Below, piece after piece: positions 1 to 5,564 of a DNA stretch of 8,761 nucleotides (position 1 is the stretch's first letter; every line of letters begins with the position of its first letter). Under the pieces are notes generated by a model. It made no database searches, was not told the DNA's origin, and saw nothing but the letters and a program-made list of their open reading frames with translations. This stretch comes from Clostridium sp. CAG:253 (GTDB lineage Bacteria > Bacillota > Clostridia > Lachnospirales > Lachnospiraceae), in assembly GCA_000436755.1 (NCBI GenBank), contig FR887295.1, positions 1 through 8,761 on the forward strand. Direction: 5' to 3'. The translations under genes and the position numbers were made by a program.

Positions 1-544
1 CGGCGAACTTCGTCCGGGCATAGTGCATAGAATTGACCAGGATACAACCGGTGTAATTGTTGTCTGCAAAAATGATACGGCGCACAGATTTTTGGCTGAA
101 CAGCTAAAGGAGCATTCTATTACCAGAACTTATCATGCTATAGTCTGCGGTCATTTAAAGCAGTCTGAAGGTACAATTGAAGGATGTATCGGCAGACATC
201 CGACAGACAGAAAAAAGATGGCTATCAATGTAAAAAACGGAAAACCAGCAATTACTCATTACCGCGTGCTAGATACTTTAAACAATAAGTATACATATAT
301 AGAATGTAAACTTGAAACAGGAAGAACCCATCAGATACGAGTTCATATGGCAAGTATTGGGCATCCCATATTAGGTGATTCAGTGTACGGACCATCAAAG
401 TATCCATTTAAACTGACAGGTCAGACATTACATGCAAAAACTTTAGGTTTTATACACCCGACAACCGGAAAATATGTAGAATTTGATGCAAAACTTCCGG
501 ATTATTTTGAAGAACTTCTTCGTAAATTGAAAAACAATACTTAA
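1..544 (+). CDS. RluA/RluD-family 23S rRNA pseudouridine synthase, 3' part (5' end off the window)
   Basis: This enzyme isomerises specific uridines in ribosomal RNA to pseudouridine. The reading frame is open from the first bases, so the gene continues beyond the left edge. The first codons read GELRPGIVHRIDQDTTG, the family's catalytic motif; the Asp of HRID is the expected nucleophile. GTG at 23 could be read as a start, but it falls inside this motif, so it is not the true start. Further conserved blocks follow: the ALTHYRVL-like strand (AITHYRVL), then LETGRTHQIRVHMASIGHPILGDSVYG, which is the family's RNA-binding and core signature. About 180 residues are present, against roughly 300 for the family, so about the N-terminal 40% (including any S4 domain) is missing here. 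The exact target uridine cannot be told from this fragment. blaI follows after 46 bp on the same strand. Confidence 0.95.
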   Translation, partial: GELRPGIVHRIDQDTTGVIVVCKNDTAHRFLAEQLKEHSITRTYHAIVCGHLKQSEGTIEGCIGRHPTDRKKMAINVKNGKPAITHYRVLDTLNNKYTYIECKLETGRTHQIRVHMASIGHPILGDSVYGPSKYPFKLTGQTLHAKTLGFIHPTTGKYVEFDAKLPDYFEELLRKLKNNT

Positions 545-550
545 AATTTA

Positions 551-575
551 TGTTAGCAATATTAGCAAGCTAACA
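551..575. promoter_or_regulatory. Dyad upstream of the BlaI-family gene, possible autoregulatory operator
   Basis: TGTTAGC at 551-557 is the exact reverse complement of GCTAACA at 569-575, with 11 bases between. The segment also holds a direct repeat, TTAGCAA at 553-559 and 562-568. It lies just before the AGGAGG ribosome binding site (575-580) of the repressor gene. BlaI/MecI repressors bind dyads in their own promoter regions, so an operator is plausible. The half-site is not the staphylococcal TACA/TGTA type, and no promoter was recognised around it. A GCTAAC half-site recurs at 967-972 at the end of the same gene. Confidence 0.4.
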
Positions 576-590
576 GGAGGCGAACAAAAA

Positions 591-971
591 ATGAAAAAAA
601 CGAAAGACGATGTAATACGCTTGCATGAAGGCGAACTTAATGTCATGGAATTATTATGGTCAAACAAGGCACTTGCTGCCAAAGATATTGCCAAAATCAT
701 TAAGGAATATATTGGCTGGGAAAAAAATACAACATATACTGTAATAAAAAGGCTGATAGACAAAGGAGCCATCGAACGTGAAGACCCGGGGTTCATATGC
801 AGAGCTATAATTAGCAAATCAACCATACAGGAAATCGAAACAAAAGCATTGCTTGATAAAATATATAACGGTTCACTTTCAAACTTTATTGCAACATACC
901 TTGTCAATCAGGAATTTTCGTCAAGTGATATTGCTGAATTAAAAAAGATAACAAATAGGAAACAATGCTAA
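591..971 (+). CDS. BlaI/MecI/CopY-family transcriptional repressor
   Basis: A 126-residue DNA-binding repressor, the usual length for BlaI/MecI. The N-terminal winged helix occupies about residues 10-80: the opening LHEGELNVMELLWSNKALAAKDIAKII corresponds to the family's E-x-x-VM-x-x-LW start, and TTYTVIKRLIDKGAIERE is the recognition helix and turn into the wing. The C-terminal helices (about 85-126) match the dimerisation and protease-cleavage region. The start is fixed by AGGAGG ten bases upstream. In the classical beta-lactam systems an M56 membrane sensor-protease (BlaR1/MecR1) follows and cleaves the repressor; here the next gene is a tyrosine recombinase and no M56 protein lies in the window. 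The regulated genes are therefore unknown. It may act on its own promoter (see the dyad at 551-575) and on distant genes. Confidence 0.9.
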   Translation: MKKTKDDVIRLHEGELNVMELLWSNKALAAKDIAKIIKEYIGWEKNTTYTVIKRLIDKGAIEREDPGFICRAIISKSTIQEIETKALLDKIYNGSLSNFIATYLVNQEFSSSDIAELKKITNRKQC

Positions 972-995
972 CCTATCTAAGAGGGTAGTGATTTC

Positions 996-1029
996 ATCTT
1001 TTCGTTAAACCCCAGTTTTCCGAAAAGAT
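996..1029 (+). promoter_or_regulatory. Leader hairpin abutting the recombinase ribosome binding site
   Basis: ATCTTTTCG (996-1004) pairs perfectly with CGAAAAGAT (1021-1029). Inside, AAAC (1007-1010) pairs with GTTT (1015-1018) across a CCCA tetraloop, leaving a 2x2 internal loop (TT/TC). The total is 13 base pairs. The next bases are the AAGGAGG Shine-Dalgarno of the tyrosine recombinase (1030-1036), so the hairpin ends exactly where the ribosome binding site begins. There is no T-tract after it, so it is not a standard intrinsic terminator. It could be a protein-binding operator, an RNA element that affects access to the ribosome binding site, or an mRNA-stabilising 5' structure. The pairing is seen; the role is inferred. 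Confidence 0.55.
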
Positions 1030-1045
1030 AAGGAGGTAAAAACAT

Positions 1046-2131
1046 ATGCCAGCATTAAAACAGGTACAGACAGACTCAGATTACCATAAACAGACAGCTC
1101 TTAATGATATAAAAAAACTAAACAGCCAGTTAAAAGAATTACCGGGATTTTGTAGAGATTTTTTCAGAGGTATTGAGCAGACAACGACTACTAAAACACG
1201 CATTGGTTATGCGTCAGACTTAAGAACTTTTTTCAGATTTCTTTTCAGCACAAATCCTGAGTTTTCAGGTGATAATAATGAAAAAAAAATTGCCGATATT
1301 ACGTTGAGTGAACTTGAATCATTAAAACCTGTGGATATTGAAGAATATATGGAATACCTTAAATATTATACATATAACGGTAAACAGTATTCAAATGATG
1401 AACGTGGAATTCACAGAAAAATTGCTTCACTTAAAAGTTTTTATTTATACTATCAAAAAAGAGAACTCATATCAAATAACCCGACTACCGTTATAGATAT
1501 GCCTAAATTGCATGATAAAGAGATAATTCGTCTTGATTCCGATGAAGTTGCCGAACTGTTGGAACTTGTTGAGAATGCCGGCGAACATCTCACCGGTAAG
1601 AAAAAAGTTTATTATGAAAAAAATAAATTAAGAAATATAGCTATTTTTACACTATTTTTAGGAACAGGAATCCGTGTTTCAGAATGTGTCGGTTTAAATA
1701 TAGAGGATGTTGATTTTAAAGAAAACCGTATTAAAATCATAAGAAAAGGCGGCAAAGAAGAATATGTATATTTTGGTGAGGATGTTGCTGAGGCACTTGG
1801 AAATTATATCGAATTGTCACGCTGTGAAATAGAGCCAAAAGAAGGACATGAGCATGCCCTCTTCTACTCTATTCAGCGCCGCAGGATAACAGTTCGTGCA
1901 GTTGAAGAACTTGTAAAAGATTATGCTGCTCAGGTAACTTCTTTTAAACATATAACACCACACAAGCTCCGCAGTACATACGGTACTGCGCTATACCGCC
2001 AGACCGGTGATATTTATCTTGTGGCAGATGTCTTGGGACATAATGATGTAAATACAACTAAAAAACATTATGCTGCTATCGATGATGATTTGAAACGAAG
2101 TGCGGCAGGTGCTGTAAAATGGGAAAAATAA
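1046..2131 (+). CDS. Tyrosine site-specific recombinase, XerC/XerD-like
   Basis: A 361-residue cytoplasmic recombinase that cuts and rejoins DNA through a covalent phosphotyrosine. The N-terminal SAM-like core-binding domain spans about 30-150 (FFRGIEQTTTTKTRIGYASD onward). The catalytic domain follows with every active-site residue in place: Arg210 in TGIRVSE, the beta-hairpin Lys234 in IIRKGGK, His306 and Arg309 in HKLR, His332 in LGHNDVNTT, and nucleophile Tyr342 in KKHYAAI. The start is set by AAGGAGG nine bases upstream. It is longer than typical XerC/XerD (about 300), with an N-terminal extension of about 30 residues and an insertion near 180-195. The setting beside a housekeeping rRNA-modification gene and cell-wall genes favours a chromosomal Xer (dimer resolution) role over a phage integrase. 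An integrase serving the accessory block at 5565-8761 cannot be excluded, but it lies 3.4 kb away. Confidence 0.92.
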   Translation: MPALKQVQTDSDYHKQTALNDIKKLNSQLKELPGFCRDFFRGIEQTTTTKTRIGYASDLRTFFRFLFSTNPEFSGDNNEKKIADITLSELESLKPVDIEEYMEYLKYYTYNGKQYSNDERGIHRKIASLKSFYLYYQKRELISNNPTTVIDMPKLHDKEIIRLDSDEVAELLELVENAGEHLTGKKKVYYEKNKLRNIAIFTLFLGTGIRVSECVGLNIEDVDFKENRIKIIRKGGKEEYVYFGEDVAEALGNYIELSRCEIEPKEGHEHALFYSIQRRRITVRAVEELVKDYAAQVTSFKHITPHKLRSTYGTALYRQTGDIYLVADVLGHNDVNTTKKHYAAIDDDLKRSAAGAVKWEK

Positions 2132-2159
2132 TAAAGACAATACAGCCTGATACATTACA

Positions 2160-3917
2160 CTAGCGTTTTGTAGGATATTTTTTAAATATTTTTTCAACAC
2201 CATTATACAATGCTTTAGCAGCTTTTTCTCTATAAGCGGCTTTCTTTAAATTAGGATAATCTTTATTTCCGGTTATAAAGCCCAATTCAACTAGAATTGA
2301 TGGCACCGTATTATATTTGTTTACAACAAAACCAGCCTGACGAACACCTCTATTTTTAGCATTTATTCCGTCTAATATCGAGTTTAACATCATCGAAGCC
2401 ATTTTTTTACTATATAAGCCTGTACTTGTAACTTTATTATTTTTTGAAGAATAATATACCTCTGTTCCATTTGCCAGTCTGTTTCCAGCACTATTCATAT
2501 GAAGGCTCATGAACATATCAGCACTATAAGTTTTTGAAAGCTTTGGTCTTGTATATAAATTTATAAATGTATCATCATGTCTGGTCCAATAGGCTTTAAC
2601 ATTAGAATTATTAGCCTCAAAATATTTGCGTGCCCTTGTATAAATAATTTCAAGATTAAGTTTTTTCTCGTACAGATTTTTATAACTGGCTCCCGAATCT
2701 TTTCCGCCATGTCCTGCATCAAGAAGTATTATATTTTTATATATCTTTTTTGGTGCGCCGATTTTTACAGTAAAATATCCATCTTCATTTGTGATTTTAT
2801 ATCCTTGTAATTTGGTTGTCGTTACCACTATTCTGGTATTATTTCCATCGGCAGTCTTATTTACATTGATTTTTTGGATAACAGAACTATTATTAATTGG
2901 TATATATTTCTTATAAAAGGAAACGTGATTTCCAGGAACTATAATATAAAATTGTTTATTCCAATACCTGTCTGTTGCCGTAATTTTTTTTGCATCTACA
3001 CCATCCGGAATCAATGCCTTTATACTGAAAGAACCTTTTTCTAATATTACTGAAAATGTGTTTGCCAAGATTTGCTTACTTACAACATATCTTCCGTCAA
3101 AGGTTATTTTGAGGTGGGTATTGTTTTCTTCTTCCCATATTTTAATTTCAGTGACCACACCGTTTTCGAATGATTTGTCTATATCACCGAGAAGATTTTT
3201 TGTATCGGCATAGATATATTCTATACTGTTATAATCAGTATTCTCCTTTACTTTGTTCTCATCTAAGTCATTGAGTGCTGTAATGTTAACAATATCATTT
3301 CCAGATAAATTTTTAGTATAGATTATACTATTTATGGCATTTGAATATTGGTTTTCATATTCGGTCTGCTTAGAATTTTCATATAATTTTATGTTATCAG
3401 TAACACTTATTTCTGTTGCGGACGAATCGTATCCATACCCAAGATTTTGAATGACTTTTGAAGCTGGAACATATATCGTCTTTTTTGCGTTATCTTCGGT
3501 ATTTTTTGCTTTCATAACAGGCAAATCCATACCGACTACGGATGAACCAACACTTAACTCTTTACTCCCAACAACACACGATACACTTGCATTGCCATAG
3601 TTATTAGAAATAAATAATGTGCCTTCATTCTCATCATAGCTATATGTACATCCAAGAATGTCCTGAAGAAACTCTTTTACTGGAACCATCCATACATCAT
3701 CGACACGAATTGCCGGAAAAGTTTCATTGCTATAGGTAACATTATTGTAGACAGCTTTTAATGAACTGTCATTTTCGATGTTTATATAATTTCCATCATT
3801 ATTCTGCTCAATTGATACAGATGCATTTGCTATTGCAGGTTTTGGCGCAATACTAAGACACATCGCAGTAATTCCTGCAATAAAAAAAGCTTTTGATATT
3901 TTTGAAAATTTATTCAT
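2160..3917 (-). CDS. Secreted N-acetylmuramoyl-L-alanine amidase (Amidase_3) with copper-amine-oxidase-like N-terminal domain
   Basis: A 585-residue cell-wall hydrolase that cleaves the bond between N-acetylmuramic acid and the stem peptide. The signal peptide is residues 1 to about 30 (basic MNKFSKISK, hydrophobic core, AIANA near the cleavage point). Residues about 55-175 resemble the copper amine oxidase N-terminal domain common in clostridial surface proteins (DDVWMVPVKEFLQDILG, then a second VPASKVIQNLGYGYD half). Residues about 255-390 are beta-rich and resemble an AMIN-type wall-targeting domain. The catalytic Amidase_3 domain is about 394-580, with zinc ligands His403 (LLDAGHGGKDSGA), Glu417 and His473 (SLHMNS), and the catalytic Glu544 (ILVELGFITG). 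All key residues are present. GGAGG at 3929-3933 supports the start. It converges with the recombinase gene, 28 bp apart, with no evident terminator between them. Likely roles are daughter-cell separation or wall turnover. Confidence 0.93.
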   Translation of the reverse strand: MNKFSKISKAFFIAGITAMCLSIAPKPAIANASVSIEQNNDGNYINIENDSSLKAVYNNVTYSNETFPAIRVDDVWMVPVKEFLQDILGCTYSYDENEGTLFISNNYGNASVSCVVGSKELSVGSSVVGMDLPVMKAKNTEDNAKKTIYVPASKVIQNLGYGYDSSATEISVTDNIKLYENSKQTEYENQYSNAINSIIYTKNLSGNDIVNITALNDLDENKVKENTDYNSIEYIYADTKNLLGDIDKSFENGVVTEIKIWEEENNTHLKITFDGRYVVSKQILANTFSVILEKGSFSIKALIPDGVDAKKITATDRYWNKQFYIIVPGNHVSFYKKYIPINNSSVIQKINVNKTADGNNTRIVVTTTKLQGYKITNEDGYFTVKIGAPKKIYKNIILLDAGHGGKDSGASYKNLYEKKLNLEIIYTRARKYFEANNSNVKAYWTRHDDTFINLYTRPKLSKTYSADMFMSLHMNSAGNRLANGTEVYYSSKNNKVTSTGLYSKKMASMMLNSILDGINAKNRGVRQAGFVVNKYNTVPSILVELGFITGNKDYPNLKKAAYREKAAKALYNGVEKIFKKYPTKR

Positions 3918-4048
3918 ACTAACATAATCCTCCGTATAAGATCTTAATCTTTTATTTTGTCACGATAATATGGTATAAATCATATACATATTTAACGCAA
4001 CAAATAAATGATAACGGAATATAATGTCAAATGTATGATAAAATGCAG

Positions 4049-4396
4049 CTACTTATCTGCCGTGGATATCTTTTCATTGTAGATGACAACAGGAATTACT
4101 ATCTGGTTTCCAGCATATATGGTATTTGATTTAAGACCGTTACACCGCTTTATTTCTGTAATAAAGTCATTAAAAGAGCCATCATATCTATCCTCATACT
4201 TTTTGGCTATACTCCAAAGGGAATCATTTTTATTTATAGTAATGCAGATATATGAAAGTTTTTTGTCAGTCTGTAATGTACTTACTCCGGAAGATTTGCT
4301 GATATGAAAGCAAAACACCGCAAAAACTGATGATAAAAGTATGACAATTAAAATCTTTATGCACAACATTCTTTTTTGTATAAACATATCTTTCAT
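4049..4396 (-). CDS. Membrane-anchored LysM protein, YneA-like SOS cell-division suppressor
   Basis: A 115-residue protein with a short cytoplasmic N terminus, one membrane segment (about 11-30, CIKILIVILLSSVFAVFCF) and a C-terminal LysM domain (about 49-103: ITINKNDSLWSIAKKY ... GNQIVIPV). LysM binds peptidoglycan, so the domain would sit outside the membrane. Size, topology and SOS-type control match YneA of Bacillus, which delays division after DNA damage. The frame is open to 4456, but the longer start has no ribosome binding site and would place the LexA box and transcription start inside the coding region. The ATG at 4396 has AAAGGAGG eleven bases upstream, so I chose it. In Bacillus yneA is divergent from lexA; here the gene upstream is instead a co-oriented hydrolase. 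YneA function is inferred from architecture and promoter, not from close sequence identity. Confidence 0.82.
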   Translation of the reverse strand: MKDMFIQKRMLCIKILIVILLSSVFAVFCFHISKSSGVSTLQTDKKLSYICITINKNDSLWSIAKKYEDRYDGSFNDFITEIKRCNGLKSNTIYAGNQIVIPVVIYNEKISTADK

Positions 4397-4407
4397 AAAC
4401 ACAATAT

Positions 4408-4412
4408 CCTCC
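4408..4412 (-). promoter_or_regulatory. Ribosome binding site fixing the LysM gene start
   Basis: GGAGG on the minus strand (within AAAGGAGGA) stands 11 bases before the ATG at 4396. It is the only strong Shine-Dalgarno in this leader, and it rules against the alternative start 60 bases upstream, which lies next to the -10 box. Confidence 0.75.
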
Positions 4413-4420
4413 TTTGTACT

Positions 4421-4434
4421 TAAACATTTGTTCG
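4421..4434 (-). promoter_or_regulatory. LexA (SOS) box downstream of the LysM gene promoter
   Basis: The minus strand reads CGAACAAATGTTTA. The first 13 bases fit the Bacillus-type SOS consensus CGAAC-RNRY-GTTY. The box lies about 6-19 bases beyond the predicted transcription start and just before the ribosome binding site, so bound LexA would block early elongation or initiation. Confidence 0.75.
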
Positions 4435-4446
4435 CTTCATGTGGTA

Positions 4447-4475
4447 ATAATATCATCAGAACAGTTGTTTGTCAA
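4447..4475 (-). promoter_or_regulatory. Sigma-A type promoter of the LysM gene
   Basis: On the minus strand a perfect -35, TTGACA (4475-4470), is followed by a 17-base spacer and the -10 TATTAT (4452-4447), a 5/6 match to TATAAT. Transcription should start near 4440, giving a leader of about 44 bases to the ATG at 4396. Two LexA-like boxes, one in the spacer and one after the start point, bracket it. Confidence 0.8.
4458..4471. promoter_or_regulatory. Second LexA-like box within the promoter spacer
   Basis: The plus strand reads AGAACAGTTGTTTG, that is GAAC-N4-GTTT, one step from the GAAC-N4-GTTC core. It overlaps the end of the -35 box and fills the spacer, so a bound repressor would exclude RNA polymerase. 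It is weaker than the box at 4421-4434, with mismatches at the outer C and at one spacer purine. Confidence 0.55.
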
Positions 4476-4484
4476 TACTTTTTA

Positions 4485-4553
4485 AGAAAATTTGTTCGGA
4501 AAGAATGTTCGTGTTTCGCTCACTATATAATTTATAATGAACGAAGCTGTTCG
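4485..4553 (-). promoter_or_regulatory. Cluster of further CGAAC (LexA-like) motifs upstream of the LysM promoter
   Basis: Reading the minus strand, three more CGAAC motifs begin at 4553, 4511 and 4498. They continue as CGAACAGCTTCGTTC, CGAACATTCTTTC and CGAACAAATTTTC. Each has a degenerate partner half-site; the first has intact GAAC and GTTC halves but a six-base spacer instead of four. All three have the same orientation as the true box at 4434. They could be weak LexA sites or what is left of the control region of a lost divergent gene. Confidence 0.4.
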
Positions 4554-4567
4554 CATATGCTGCCATT

Positions 4568-5122
4568 TTAGTTATTAATATAGTTTTTAATATATTCCAT
4601 TGTTTTTTGAATAATTCTGATATTTTCAATTGTATCATCTGTTTCAAGTGAATGATTTGCAGCAGGTGTTATATATAATTTTAAATTATATTGGGAACAT
4701 TTATCTTTAATGTTTTCAGTATCAGCCCAGTCATCAGATGTGCCGTGAAAAGCGATACCGTTTTTGGGATTAAATAGAAATGTTTCTGCAAGAGGTGTCA
4801 TGTAGATATTTCTACACTCTAAATCGTTCTCCTCTGCATACCGTGCAGCTACTGCAGTTCCTATACTTTTGGAAATAAAAATTATATCACTATATTTTGA
4901 CCAGTCAACTGCAGCTAGGATTGGTTCAGTTTGTGAATATGCCATTTCAAGTGCTTCTTCCATTTTTTCTTTATTGCCCTTGATTCCTGATGCAAGACCA
5001 TTGTAATTTACTTTTATACACTCAAAACCGGATTCTTTCGCCAGTTTTTGACTGTAATATAAAAGCGGCTTATCGTTGTGATAACCTATGCCCGGAAAAA
5101 ATACTGCCAATTTTTGAGTCAT
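4568..5122 (-). CDS. Small alpha/beta-hydrolase-like protein
   Basis: A 184-residue cytoplasmic protein with a compact alpha/beta hydrolase layout. It opens with a hydrophobic strand and loop, LAVFFPGIGYHNDKPLLYY, where the oxyanion region would lie. The nucleophile elbow is FISKSIGTAVAARYA, with Ser86 in S-x-S-x-G instead of the common G-x-S-x-G. The acid is probably Asp130 or Asp131 in FHGTSDDWAD, and the base His157 in AANHSLE. It is short for the fold and lacks a recognisable lid domain, as in the small RBBP9/dienelactone-hydrolase-like members. There is no signal peptide. AAGGAGA eight bases upstream supports the start. The substrate is unknown. Its stop lies about 90 bp before the LysM promoter on the same strand with no terminator seen, so read-through into the SOS gene is possible. 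Confidence 0.75.
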   Translation of the reverse strand: MTQKLAVFFPGIGYHNDKPLLYYSQKLAKESGFECIKVNYNGLASGIKGNKEKMEEALEMAYSQTEPILAAVDWSKYSDIIFISKSIGTAVAARYAEENDLECRNIYMTPLAETFLFNPKNGIAFHGTSDDWADTENIKDKCSQYNLKLYITPAANHSLETDDTIENIRIIQKTMEYIKNYINN

Positions 5123-5149
5123 TTATTAATCTCCTTGTATAATAGTGAT

Positions 5150-5166
5150 GTAGTCAATAAGACTAC
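5150..5166. repeat. Small inverted repeat upstream of the hydrolase gene
   Basis: GTAGTC (5150-5155) and GACTAC (5161-5166) are exact reverse complements, five bases apart, 28 bases upstream of the hydrolase start. The position suits an operator, but six-base arms are short enough to arise by chance. Confidence 0.3.
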
Positions 5167-5230
5167 TTAGTTAACAAGTTTCTATATCAGATAACAGAAG
5201 AAGATGTTCCTCCTACTTTTTTCATGTAAA

Positions 5231-5247
5231 ATGTGTGTATCACACAT
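5231..5247. repeat. Perfect short hairpin
   Basis: ATGTGTG (5231-5237) pairs exactly with CACACAT (5241-5247) around a TAT loop. On the minus strand it directly follows the T-run of the terminator at 5248-5283. It has no T-tract of its own, so it may be a protein-binding dyad or an accessory structure. Confidence 0.45.
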
Positions 5248-5283
5248 AAAAAATGAGGGCTTATCAAGCAATGACAAGCCCTC
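5248..5283 (-). terminator. Rho-independent terminator, minus strand
   Basis: On the minus strand GAGGGCTT (5283-5276) pairs with AAGCCCTC (5262-5255) across a 13-base loop, then A and six T residues (5254-5248). It would stop transcription coming from the right, as a backup to the terminator at 5511-5541. Confidence 0.8.
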
Positions 5284-5284
5284 T

Positions 5285-5310
5285 AAAACGCCCTAAATAC
5301 GGTGTTTTTT
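5285..5310 (+). terminator. Terminator-like hairpin, plus-strand sense
   Basis: AAAACGCC (5285-5292) pairs with GGTGTTTT (5301-5308) with one G-U pair and an eight-base loop, and the T-run extends to 5310. In this sense it resembles a weak intrinsic terminator, but no plus-strand gene is seen upstream of it. In the minus sense one pair becomes A-C. Confidence 0.35.
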
Positions 5311-5413
5311 AGAATTTACCAGCGTCAGCTGCCTCCTGAACAGAAACAGTGAGTGCCCTATTTAAGCCATTCCTAAGCCAATTGAGTCTTATAGCCGTCT
5401 TGTACAAAACATA
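5309..5413 (-). pseudogene. Possible C-terminal remnant of an unidentified gene
   Basis: A 34-codon open stretch on the minus strand ends at TAA 5309-5311 and reads in part RLNWLRNGLNRALTVSVQEA, finishing ADAGKF. It has an amphipathic, protein-like composition, no start codon with a ribosome binding site, and a TAG immediately upstream (5414-5416). It looks like the tail of a gene whose body was deleted. I do not recognise the family. The adjoining overlapping frame (5373-5558) has no ribosome binding site and runs through the terminator hairpin. Chance is a real alternative. Confidence 0.25.
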
Positions 5414-5510
5414 CTACACCAAGCCACACCAAAAGATAGCCACTAATAACGCTACCACTATTCAATGTACTACTATTCTTCAACTGAGCATAGCTTACCA
5501 TCTCAATATG

Positions 5511-5541
5511 AAAAAGGCAAGTCTTAATCAAAAGACCTGCC
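5511..5541 (-). terminator. Strong rho-independent terminator after the excisionase-like gene
   Basis: On the minus strand GGCAGGTCTT (5541-5532) pairs with AAGACTTGCC (5525-5516), ten pairs including one G-U, with a six-base loop and five T residues (5515-5511). It lies 24 bases beyond the stop of the gene at 5565-5798 and is the natural end of that transcript. Confidence 0.88.
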
Positions 5542-5564
5542 TCACAAAATAAACTCATCTTAAA

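Larger units (their letters stand above)
5123..5564. other. 442-bp gene-poor stretch between the hydrolase and the excisionase-like gene
   Basis: No intact gene was found here. The stretch holds the leader of the hydrolase gene (5123-5170), four hairpins between 5231 and 5541 of which two are convincing minus-strand terminators, and a short coding-like remnant ending at 5309. It separates the core-like genes on the left from the type I restriction-modification block on the right. Confidence 0.7.

Noticed and set aside
23..544. Complete pseudouridine synthase starting at GTG 23
   Set aside because: The codons before it continue the family motif (GELRPGIV), so the gene is cut by the window edge and not short.
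548..907. 119-residue minus-strand ORF opposite the BlaI gene
   Set aside because: It is antisense to a clearly real gene with a strong ribosome binding site and is explained as its shadow.
2132..2159. Bidirectional terminator between the convergent recombinase and amidase genes
   Set aside because: The 28-bp gap has no stem-loop followed by a T-run on either strand.
3968..4000. Promoter for the amidase gene (TTGCGT-17-TATACC) and an ATATG/CATAT dyad
   Set aside because: The boxes match the consensus poorly and the dyad arms are only five AT-rich bases, which chance readily gives here.
4035..4060. Terminator after the LysM gene (GCAG/CTGC stem then TTTT)
   Set aside because: A four-pair stem overlapping the stop codon is too weak to call.
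4456..4647. 63-residue minus-strand ORF spanning the hydrolase end and the SOS control region
   Set aside because: It has no ribosome binding site, covers the LysM gene promoter and CGAAC motifs, and has no recognisable protein pattern.
5373..5558. 61-residue minus-strand ORF with a hydrophobic stretch
   Set aside because: It has no ribosome binding site and runs through the terminator hairpin at 5511-5541; it overlaps the remnant frame and is most likely non-coding.
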